Shown in pieces: positions 1 through 5,620 of a stretch of DNA of 6,795 nt. The notes beneath the pieces were generated by a model, which saw only the letters and a program-made list of their open reading frames with translations, searched no databases and was not told the origin of the DNA. The first letter of the stretch is position 1; each line of letters begins with the position of its first letter. This DNA is from Burkholderiaceae bacterium (GTDB lineage Bacteria; Pseudomonadota; Gammaproteobacteria; Burkholderiales; Burkholderiaceae_D), in assembly GCA_014379395.1 (NCBI GenBank), contig JACMLV010000757.1:1-6795 (forward strand), given 5' to 3'. Both the position numbers and the translations under genes were made by a program.

Positions 1-845
1 CCGGTTTGCGCATGGGACATAAGCGCCAGATTGAACAGCGCAGCGAACACGCCAGGGCGCTGCTGACCCTGCGCTACAGCTGGCGCCATCTACCGAGGAG
101 CTGGCGCCGTCCGGCGCGCCGTGCCGCCCTGGTGGCCGAGCATCAGAACGCGCACCAGGTCGACCTGCGCATCGCCAGCCTGGAAAGCAGCCTGGCGCGC
201 GACGACTGGGAGCTCGACGCCACCGTGATCGACCAGCACCAGCGCCTGTCCGAGCAGTTGCAGGGGCGCCAGTCGGAGACCGACGAGCGGCGCTATCAGA
301 ACAACCGCGCCATCGAGGCCACCGGCAACGCGCGCGGCGCCTACATCGAGCGGCTGCGCTACACCGTCAAGACCTACAGCCGCAACATCAAGGAGCTGGG
401 CGAACTGGCCGGCATCGAGGTGCACGCCGATCCGGTGCGCCTGGAGAACGACGATTTGCAGTTGGCGCAGGCCGGCCTGCATGTGCGCTTCAAGTTCGAC
501 GGCAAGGGGCCGATCGGCATGAACGACGGCGAGGCGTCCGGCGGCCAGCAGGTGATGAAGTCGCTGGTGCTGTTGATCGGCCTGCTCAAGTCGGAGGACG
601 GCTCGGGCGGCTTCGTGTTCATCGACGAGCCGTTCGCCCACCTCGACATCCGCAACATCCAGCTGGTCGGCGAGTTCCTCAAGAACACCGAGGCGCAGTA
701 CCTGATGACGACGCCGCTCACGCACAACACCGACGTCTACGATCCGTCCGAGCTGACCCTCATCACCAGCAAGAAGAAAAAGGACACGCCGTGGGCGCAG
801 CCGATCTTCGTGCTGCAACGGCGCAGTCCGGCCGCGGCGGCGTAG
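1..845 (+). CDS. SMC/SbcC-like coiled-coil ATPase, C-terminal part (5' truncated)
   Basis: This is the 3' end of a longer gene: the frame is open to the left edge (first full codon at base 3) and no credible start is seen. The protein is probably a large ABC-type ATPase of the SMC/SbcC/Rad50 kind that acts on DNA. An N-terminal Walker A lobe is expected outside the window. Visible first is a charged, helix-rich coiled-coil arm (about bases 120-400). It is followed by an ABC signature, EASGGQQ (about 531-551), preceding a hydrophobic helix. Next comes a Walker B with D-loop, FVFIDEPFAHLD (about 612-647), and a likely switch His in TTPLTH (about 708-725). The C-terminus is basic (KKKKD) and ends in an Ala tail. 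Residues coded at about 66-120 (RYSWRHLPRSWRRP) look unlike a coiled coil and may mark a local frame problem. The ATPase assignment is firm; the exact role (repair, segregation or defence) is not determined. Confidence 0.85.
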   Translation, partial: GLRMGHKRQIEQRSEHARALLTLRYSWRHLPRSWRRPARRAALVAEHQNAHQVDLRIASLESSLARDDWELDATVIDQHQRLSEQLQGRQSETDERRYQNNRAIEATGNARGAYIERLRYTVKTYSRNIKELGELAGIEVHADPVRLENDDLQLAQAGLHVRFKFDGKGPIGMNDGEASGGQQVMKSLVLLIGLLKSEDGSGGFVFIDEPFAHLDIRNIQLVGEFLKNTEAQYLMTTPLTHNTDVYDPSELTLITSKKKKDTPWAQPIFVLQRRSPAAAA

Positions 846-895
846 CCGGGGGGGCTGGTTGGGGCCCGCTTATGGTCGATTCTTTTGTGGATGTT

Positions 896-904
896 TGGTA
901 ACAT
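896..904 (+). promoter_or_regulatory. Candidate extended -10 promoter for the cupin gene
   Basis: TGGTAACAT has the TGn extension followed by a 4/6 match to TATAAT. It lies in the AT-richer gap after the ATPase gene and would give a leader of about 27 nt before the ATG at 938. No good -35 hexamer is visible at 17-18 bp, so this is a weak call. Confidence 0.25.
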
Positions 905-937
905 TGCCTTTCAAGTAATCAAAAGAGGATGACAACC

Positions 938-1390
938 ATGAGATACGTTTCCGTCGCCATCCTGGCGCTGGCCCTGTCGGTGCCGTTCGTGGTGGGGGCG
1001 TTGGATAACTCGGCCGCCGTGAAAGTGACGCCGCTGGCCAAGACAAGCGCCAGCTGGGACGGCAAGCCGACCGTGTATCCGGCCGGGGCGGCCGAGGTGA
1101 CGACCCTGGTCGTCGAGCTGGCGGCGGGCGCGCAAACCGGCTGGCACGAGCATCCGGTGCCGTCGTTCGCGTATGTGATTGAGGGGGCGTTGGAGGTGAC
1201 GCGCGAAGGCGGCGCCACCAAGGTGCTGCGTGCCGGCGAGACGCTCAGCGAGGTGGTCGGCACGCTGCACAACGGCCGCGCGCTCGACGGCAAGCCGGTC
1301 AAGCTGCTGGTGCTCTACACCGGCGCGGCCGGCCAGACGCTGACCATCGCGCATCCCGAGTTCGTGCCGCCGGCGGCCAAGCCGCAGTAG
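938..1390 (+). CDS. Exported small cupin-domain protein
   Basis: The 150-residue protein has a signal peptide: Arg2, a hydrophobic core at about residues 4-19, and a plausible cleavage site after VGA (residues 19-21). It should act in the periplasm or outside the cell. The rest is one small beta-barrel cupin. Motif 1 is G64-x5-H70-E-H72 with Gly83 at the right spacing, but the usual Glu ligand position holds Ser76. Motif 2 contributes His111. Three His ligands could still bind a metal; the substrate is unknown. The start at 938 is preferred to the in-frame ATG at 929, because GAGG (925-928) abuts 929 but sits 9 nt before 938, and the signal peptide then begins cleanly with MRY. It stands alone on its strand, about 90 bp after the ATPase gene and converging on cheZ. 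Coding status and fold are secure; the function is not. Confidence 0.88.
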   Translation: MRYVSVAILALALSVPFVVGALDNSAAVKVTPLAKTSASWDGKPTVYPAGAAEVTTLVVELAAGAQTGWHEHPVPSFAYVIEGALEVTREGGATKVLRAGETLSEVVGTLHNGRALDGKPVKLLVLYTGAAGQTLTIAHPEFVPPAAKPQ

Positions 1391-1393
1391 GTG

Positions 1394-1432
1394 TTGGAAA
1401 CCCGGGTTGGAAACCCGGGTTGGAAAATCGGG
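1394..1432. repeat. 13-bp tandem repeat, three copies
   Basis: TTGGAAACCCGGG occurs at 1394-1406 and 1407-1419, followed by a diverged copy, TTGGAAAATCGGG, at 1420-1432. The array fills nearly the whole 43-bp gap between the stop codons of the cupin gene and cheZ. Each of the first two units, with the start of the next, forms the 10-bp palindrome AACCCGGGTT. Confidence 0.9.
1399..1421. terminator. Possible bidirectional terminator hairpin between cupin and cheZ
   Basis: AACCCGGGTT at 1399-1408 can pair with the identical self-palindromic copy at 1412-1421 across a GGA loop, giving a perfect 10-bp stem. It lies between two convergent genes, where a shared terminator is expected. No long U-tract follows on either strand, so termination is inferred from position and stem only. 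Confidence 0.45.
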
Positions 1433-1433
1433 T

Positions 1434-2048
1434 TTAGAAGCCGAGGTCGGCCAGCAGGTCGTCGACGTCGCCCTGTTCGAGGGCGATGAAGCCCGGCGCG
1501 CCGGGGCCGGCCATCATTTCGTCTTTCTTCTCGGCCGGCACGCTGCCCGGCGGCGCCGCTTCGATCAGCAGCTTGAGCAAATCGTTTTCGGTGCTCTCGA
1601 GCAGGCTCACCACCTTCTTGATCAGCTGGCCGGTCAAATCCTGGAAGTCCTGCGCCATCATCATGTCCGACAGCGCGCCGCGCGTGCCCGTGCAGCCGGC
1701 GCTGGCGTCGGCCATGAACTGGGTGGTTTGCTCGACCAGCGGACGCAACGCTTCCGGCACCGACTCGGCGTCCCATCCGGCCTGCAGTTCGCGCGCCTTG
1801 TGCGCGAGCCGGTCTTGAATCGGGCTGACCTCCTCGACCCGCGACAGCACCGTGTTGGCGGCCTTTTCGGTCAGCTTGCCGATATGCACCAGGCGCTCGC
1901 GCGCCGAGGGGAATTCGGCCACCGCGTCGGTCAACACCTTGTCGGCGCCGATTTCGCGCAGCGCGTCGTGCAGCGAGCGCACGATCGAGCCGAGGCGGTC
2001 GAAGACGATGCCTTCGGCGGTCATTTGCTGGGTGGTCAAGTCGGTCAT
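1434..2048 (-). CDS. cheZ: CheZ, phosphatase of phosphorylated CheY
   Basis: CheZ removes phosphate from CheY-P and so resets the flagellar switch during chemotaxis; it is cytoplasmic and dimeric. The 204-residue length fits the family (E. coli about 214). The central helix carries the hallmark AQDFQDLTGQ (residues 132-141). Asp137 and Gln141 correspond to the conserved Asp and the catalytic Gln (D143 and Q147 in E. coli). The C-terminus, DVDDLLADLGF, is the CheY-binding peptide, joined by a Pro/Gly/Lys-rich linker (about 165-186). The ATG at 2048 is preferred to the in-frame ATG at 2057: GAGG directly abuts 2057 but is 9 nt from 2048, and MTDLTTQQ is then the N-terminus. No cheY or other chemotaxis gene flanks it. 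It diverges from a GGDEF-EAL gene and converges on a cupin gene. The identification is very secure. Confidence 0.96.
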   Translation of the reverse strand: MTDLTTQQMTAEGIVFDRLGSIVRSLHDALREIGADKVLTDAVAEFPSARERLVHIGKLTEKAANTVLSRVEEVSPIQDRLAHKARELQAGWDAESVPEALRPLVEQTTQFMADASAGCTGTRGALSDMMMAQDFQDLTGQLIKKVVSLLESTENDLLKLLIEAAPPGSVPAEKKDEMMAGPGAPGFIALEQGDVDDLLADLGF

Positions 2049-2083
2049 GCTGCGCATCCTCGTTGGTTCTCGTCGGTGCCGTA

Positions 2084-2089
2084 AGTATA
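2084..2089 (-). promoter_or_regulatory. Candidate -10 element for cheZ
   Basis: Read on the minus strand this is TATACT, a 5/6 match to TATAAT, 35 bp upstream of the chosen cheZ start. The A-rich stretch upstream (2105-2118 on the plus strand is T-rich) could act as an UP-like element. The -35 position is poor, and I do not see a proper flagellar sigma-28 site. Confidence 0.3.
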
Positions 2090-2338
2090 CACAAACACTC
2101 GGCTTTTATTTTTTTCTTGTGGCAAGAATTGCCGCTCCCGACGGTGGCGGCCCGAGGGCCGCGCCGGACCGCCGAGACCGCTCTTCATACTACCCGATGT
2201 GTTTCCGCATCGCAATCAACGCTCGGCGCGCCCCCGGCCGCGTCCGGTGCGCGCATCGACCAGGTAACCCGGCGCTTGGCCGAACGTTCCCCCGCACCGG
2301 CGGTCTATCGGGGATGCGCGGCCCGGGGGCCGCCCGAA

Positions 2339-2344
2339 TAAGGA
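2339..2344 (+). promoter_or_regulatory. Ribosome binding site of the GGDEF-EAL gene
   Basis: TAAGGA lies 4 nt before the ATG at 2349. It fixes that start, at which the protein opens directly into the first PAS domain. Confidence 0.6.
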
Positions 2345-2348
2345 AACT

Positions 2349-4790
2349 ATGCGCACCCAAAATGGCATTTCCCATGTCGCGTTTCTGATCGGGCCGACGG
2401 GGAAGATCACGACCTGGAACGCGGCCTGCCGGCGCATGCTCGGCTATCCGAAGGAACAGGTGCTGCTGCGCCCGCTCGCCGCCATCCTCGGCGAGGCCGC
2501 GCGCGAGCCCTACCAGCAGCGCCTGCGCCAGCTGGGCGGCGACGCGCAGCGCCTGGACGTCGAGCTGATCCACGCCGACGGCAGCGTCGCGCCCTACCAG
2601 CTGATCCTTGTGCCGCAGTTCCGCAAGTCCGGCCAGTTCAGCTACTACAGCGTGATCGTCGGGCCGGCCGGCGGCGAAGCGGCCGCCGAGATGAGCGAAC
2701 CGGAGCGCATCGGCCGCACGCCGCTGCGCGAGATGGTCGATTTCCTGACCGGCACCTTTTACGTCATCAACCAGCAGGGCCACATGGTGATGTGGAACCA
2801 CCGGGTCGAGCAGGCGACCCAGATGGCGCCGCAGGAGCTGGCCGCCATCCACGCGCTCCAATTGTTCAACCAGGAGCAGCGCGCGCTGGTGGCCGACAAG
2901 ATCGCCGAAGTGTTCCTGCACGACGGCGAGGTGGTGGTCGAGGCCGACCTGCGCTCGCGCGACGGGCGCACCACGCCGTACCTGTTCTCCGGTTCGCGCA
3001 TGTCGAGCGGCGGCCAGTTTTATCTGTGCGGGATGGGGCTCGACATTTCCGAGATGCGGCGCCAGGGCGAGCAGTTGCGCCTGCGCGAGCGCGCCCTGCA
3101 CGCGAGCAGCAACGGCATCGTCATCACGCGCTGCGCCGGCAAGGACAATATGGTCGAGTACGTCAACCTGGCCTTCGAGCGCATCACCGGCTACGCGGCG
3201 GCCGAGGTGCTCGGGCGCGACATGCGCTTCATGGCCGTGCAGGGCGTGGACGAGGCCGAGCGCGACAAGCTGCGCGCGGCGGTCAACGAGCGCAGCGAGG
3301 TCAACGTCATCTTCCGCAATCTGCGCAAGAACGGCGAGGTGTTCTGGAACAATCTGAAGGTCACCCCGGTGCTCGACGAAAAGGGCCGCGCCAACCATTT
3401 CATCGGCGTGCTCGACGACGTCACCGCCAGCATCCACCGCACCACCCATCTGGAGCACGCCCTGAACCACGACACCCTGACCGGCTTGGCCAGCCGCAAC
3501 CTGCTGTGGGACCGGCTCGAGCAGGCGCTGCACGTGGCGCAGCGCAACAAGAGCCTGGTGGCCGCCGTGCTGGTCGACCTGGACAACTTCAAGAACGTCA
3601 ACGACAGCTTCGGCCACGACGCCGGCGACGAGGTGCTGCGGGTGGTGGCGCGCCGGCTGCAGGGCTCGGTGCGCGAGAGCGACACCGTGGCGCGCCTGGG
3701 CGGCGACGAATTCGTGCTGGTGCTCGACAACCAGCCGTCCCTGCGCTTCACGCTGCGCATGATCGAGCGCCTGCGCCAGGACATGGCCAAGCCGGTGGTG
3801 CTCGACGGGCGCGAAATCGACATCGGCGCCAGCATGGGCGTGAGCATCTTCCCGCACGACGCGGCCACGGCGGTGGAGATGATCCAGGCCGCCGACGTGG
3901 CGATGTACCACGCCAAGGCGGCCGGGCGCAACGACGTGCACTTTTTCTCGGCCGAGATGAAGGCGACCACGGAGGCCAAGCACAAGCTCGAGGCGAGCCT
4001 GCGCAACGCGGTCGAAAAAGGCGAACTGTTCCTCGCGCTGCAGCCGCGCGTGTGCCTGCGCAGCGGCAGGATCGTCGGCGCCGAGGCCCTGCTGCGCTGG
4101 CGCCACCCCGAGCAGGGCGTGCTGCTGCCGGCCGCCTTCATCCCCGACGCCGAGGAGAACGGCCTGATCATCCCGGTCGGCGAGTGGGTGTTTTGCACCG
4201 TCTGCCGCGTGATGCAGGACTTGCGCGCGCGCGGCTTCGACAATCTGGTGATGTCGATGAACGTGTCGTTTCGCGAACTGAACCAGACGAACTACGCGCG
4301 CATGATCGGCGACAAGCTGAGCCAATCGCAGCTGCCGCCCGGCCTGATCGAGCTGGAGGTGAAGGAGTCATACCTGCTGCGCAACCCGGCCATGGTCAAG
4401 GAGGTGCTGGCCGAGCTCGGCAAGCTCGGCCTGAAGCTGGCGATCGACGAATTCGGCGCCGGGATGTCCAGCCTGAGCCATCTGCGGGCGCTGCCGGTCA
4501 GCCACATCAAGATCCCCAAGCCCTTCATCCAGAGCATCAACGAGCAGCGTCCGGACGGGATGCTGGCCAAGACCATGATCGGCATCGGCCACAACATGAA
4601 CATCGACGTGATCGCCGAGGGCGTCGAGACCAGCGGCCAGATGCACTTCCTGCGCCAGAACGACTGCGATGAAATCCAGGGCAATTTCTTCAGCGAGCCG
4701 GTGTGCCAGCAGGCGTTCGAGCAATTGCTCAGCGAAGGCGCGGGCGCGCCGCCGCCGGGCGCGCGCCCGGACAGCGCGCTAGCGCGCTAG
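2349..4790 (+). CDS. PAS-PAS-PAS(LOV-like)-GGDEF-EAL cyclic-di-GMP enzyme
   Basis: The 813-residue protein has no signal peptide or membrane segment, so it is a cytosolic sensor that makes and/or degrades c-di-GMP. Order: PAS1 about 8-105, PAS2 about 126-234, PAS3 about 245-366, GGDEF about 367-535, EAL about 541-795, then a Gly/Pro/Ala tail. The cyclase site is intact: GGDEF 451-455, metal Asp410, NDSFGHDAGD 418-427, and inhibitory RxxD (RESD 442-445) exactly five residues before GGDEF. The EAL half keeps Glu579 of EAL, Asn638, Glu673, Asp700, Lys721, Glu757 and Gln777. However, the usual DDFGTG reads DEFGAG (Glu701) and the usual KID reads KIP (Pro723). PAS3 aligns with LOV domains but lacks the photoactive Cys (Met292). 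Cyclase activity is likely; phosphodiesterase activity is uncertain. The gene diverges from cheZ and ends 4 bp from the convergent UndA-like gene. Confidence 0.96.
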   Translation: MRTQNGISHVAFLIGPTGKITTWNAACRRMLGYPKEQVLLRPLAAILGEAAREPYQQRLRQLGGDAQRLDVELIHADGSVAPYQLILVPQFRKSGQFSYYSVIVGPAGGEAAAEMSEPERIGRTPLREMVDFLTGTFYVINQQGHMVMWNHRVEQATQMAPQELAAIHALQLFNQEQRALVADKIAEVFLHDGEVVVEADLRSRDGRTTPYLFSGSRMSSGGQFYLCGMGLDISEMRRQGEQLRLRERALHASSNGIVITRCAGKDNMVEYVNLAFERITGYAAAEVLGRDMRFMAVQGVDEAERDKLRAAVNERSEVNVIFRNLRKNGEVFWNNLKVTPVLDEKGRANHFIGVLDDVTASIHRTTHLEHALNHDTLTGLASRNLLWDRLEQALHVAQRNKSLVAAVLVDLDNFKNVNDSFGHDAGDEVLRVVARRLQGSVRESDTVARLGGDEFVLVLDNQPSLRFTLRMIERLRQDMAKPVVLDGREIDIGASMGVSIFPHDAATAVEMIQAADVAMYHAKAAGRNDVHFFSAEMKATTEAKHKLEASLRNAVEKGELFLALQPRVCLRSGRIVGAEALLRWRHPEQGVLLPAAFIPDAEENGLIIPVGEWVFCTVCRVMQDLRARGFDNLVMSMNVSFRELNQTNYARMIGDKLSQSQLPPGLIELEVKESYLLRNPAMVKEVLAELGKLGLKLAIDEFGAGMSSLSHLRALPVSHIKIPKPFIQSINEQRPDGMLAKTMIGIGHNMNIDVIAEGVETSGQMHFLRQNDCDEIQGNFFSEPVCQQAFEQLLSEGAGAPPPGARPDSALAR
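4755..4770. repeat. 16-bp perfect GC palindrome in the 3' end of the GGDEF-EAL gene
   Basis: CCGGGCGCGCGCCCGG is a perfect self-complementary 16-mer within the codons for the low-complexity tail (PPPGARPD). It lies just before a second palindromic block that spans the stop codon, so the transcript end is strongly structured. Confidence 0.85.
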
Positions 4791-4799
4791 TGCGCTAGC
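4775..4799. terminator. 8-bp tandem repeat and hairpin spanning both convergent stop codons
   Basis: CGCGCTAG is repeated at 4775-4782 and 4783-4790, with a variant, TGCGCTAG, at 4791-4798. Because CTAG is self-complementary, copy 2 supplies the TAG stop of the + gene (4788-4790) and copy 3 the TAG stop of the - gene (4795-4797). GCTAGCGC (4778-4785) pairs with GCGCTAGC (4792-4799) around a 6-nt loop, and GCGCGCTAGCGCGC (4774-4787) is also a perfect palindrome. A shared bidirectional terminator is inferred; there is no U-tract. Confidence 0.5.
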
Positions 4800-5535
4800 A
4801 CCGCAGGCAGTGGTCGAGCGAGAGCGTCATGAAGGCGTAGCTGTTGGCGATGCTGCGCCCGAGGAAGTCCACGTATTTCGGCTCGGCGCGCGCGCCGACC
4901 AGCGAGCAGACGATCTCGAGCGCTTCCCACGGATGGGTGTCGTCGTACTGGGCGTGCAGCCTGAGCCAGCGCGTCGCGCGGCGCCGCGCGGCCTCGTCGA
5001 ACGAGCGCTCGTAGGCGTCCGACGCGCACACCAGGTTCGACCATTCCCCGGTCGCCCCTTCGATGGCCAGGTTGGTCACCGCCATGCTGGTCGCCAGCGA
5101 GGTGCGCTCGCAGCTGTGCCAGCACCAGTGGTTCAGGGCCTGGCTCTCGACCGGCACATGGCTGTCGAACAACTCCTCGCGCCCGATGCCGCACGCGACG
5201 GCCCACTCGATCCAGTGGTCGGCGTGGTTCTGTTCGACGCGGATGTTGCGCATCAGGTATTGGCGCGCCCTGGTTTCCCCGTTCGAGCGGCCGTACTGGG
5301 CCTTGCACAGATTGGTCGCCATGTATTGGGGGAATTGCTCGATCAGGGGCCAGCCGCCGACCAGGAAACACCAGGTCGCCGCCGGCGGCAGGGCCGCCTC
5401 CTTCATCATCGCGAACAATTCGTGGCGCACCACCTTCTGCTTGGCCGCCAGGGTCGAGTCGAGCATCGCGCGCGCCCACTCCGGGTAGCTGTTCAAGTCC
5501 ATCAGCGGGCCGCTGCGTATGAATTCTTCGTGCAT
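4795..5535 (-). CDS. UndA-like non-haem di-iron oxidase/decarboxylase (TenA/haem-oxygenase-like fold)
   Basis: The 246-residue all-helical protein belongs to the haem-oxygenase-like di-iron group, often labelled TenA family or iron-containing redox enzyme. UndA, its likely closest characterised relative, converts lauric acid to 1-undecene using Fe and O2. Metal ligands are visible as ExxH (Glu101, His104 in RVEQNHADHW), Glu159 (AIEGATGEW) and HxxxDxxH (His194, Asp198, His201 in HAQYDDTHPWEAL). These positions match, residue for residue, the ligand numbering I recall for Pseudomonas UndA, and the N-terminal RSGPLM and IEGATGEWS segments also look like it. The C-terminus is shorter than UndA (about 261). 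The ATG at 5535 is the only ATG before an in-frame stop at 5539-5541; its GGTGAG site is rather close (2 nt). It is cytosolic and not a transcription regulator. The fold is secure; substrate and product are inferred. Confidence 0.9.
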   Translation of the reverse strand: MHEEFIRSGPLMDLNSYPEWARAMLDSTLAAKQKVVRHELFAMMKEAALPPAATWCFLVGGWPLIEQFPQYMATNLCKAQYGRSNGETRARQYLMRNIRVEQNHADHWIEWAVACGIGREELFDSHVPVESQALNHWCWHSCERTSLATSMAVTNLAIEGATGEWSNLVCASDAYERSFDEAARRRATRWLRLHAQYDDTHPWEALEIVCSLVGARAEPKYVDFLGRSIANSYAFMTLSLDHCLRC

Positions 5536-5542
5536 GTCTCAC

Positions 5543-5571
5543 CATATAAACGCTGTGCGTAAAAACCGCAA
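5543..5571 (-). promoter_or_regulatory. Candidate promoter for the UndA-like gene
   Basis: On the minus strand TTGCGG (5566-5571) is followed by a 17-bp spacer and TATATG (5543-5548). Transcription would start only a few bases before the ATG at 5535, giving a leaderless or nearly leaderless message. That would fit the poor Shine-Dalgarno spacing but makes the call uncertain. Confidence 0.3.
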
Positions 5572-5620
5572 AGCGATTTGACGCGCGGTAGGTGACGCAG
5601 TTCCCGCAAAAATGTGAGAT

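Larger units (their letters stand above)
2049..2348. other. 300-bp divergent intergenic region (cheZ / GGDEF-EAL gene)
   Basis: The cheZ-proximal third is AT-rich (2081-2130) and contains a T7 tract and a short hairpin, TTCTTG/TGG/CAAGAA (2114-2128). The remainder is very GC-rich with no convincing ORF; the reading frames here are poor in protein-like sequence. Close to the downstream gene are two small inverted repeats, TCCCC/GGGGA (2288-2292 with 2310-2314) and GCGGCC/GGCCGC (2318-2323 with 2328-2333). The second ends 5 nt before the Shine-Dalgarno site, so it could affect translation. I found no clear promoter for the + strand gene and no recognisable riboswitch. Confidence 0.6.

Noticed and set aside
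2101..2128. Sigma-28 flagellar promoter for cheZ
   Set aside because: The GCCGA on the minus strand (about 2099-2103) lacks a TAAA-type -35 at the right distance.
2058..2348. Possible c-di-GMP riboswitch before the GGDEF-EAL gene
   Set aside because: I do not see the conserved GEMM-type core sequences, only short GC hairpins.
2190..4325. Long minus-strand open frame (711 codons) antisense to the GGDEF-EAL gene
   Set aside because: It is rich in His, Gln, Ala and Arg with no domain-like motifs, as expected for the antisense of GC-rich coding DNA. The plus-strand frame carries complete PAS, GGDEF and EAL motifs.
2792..4672. Second plus-strand frame of 626 codons inside the GGDEF-EAL gene
   Set aside because: The translation is an Arg/Ala/Gly/Pro-rich out-of-frame shadow with no motifs.
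4787..5562. Alternative frames over the UndA-like gene on both strands (about 250 codons each)
   Set aside because: Both are compositionally skewed shadows. Only the frame ending at 4795 contains the ordered metal-ligand motifs.
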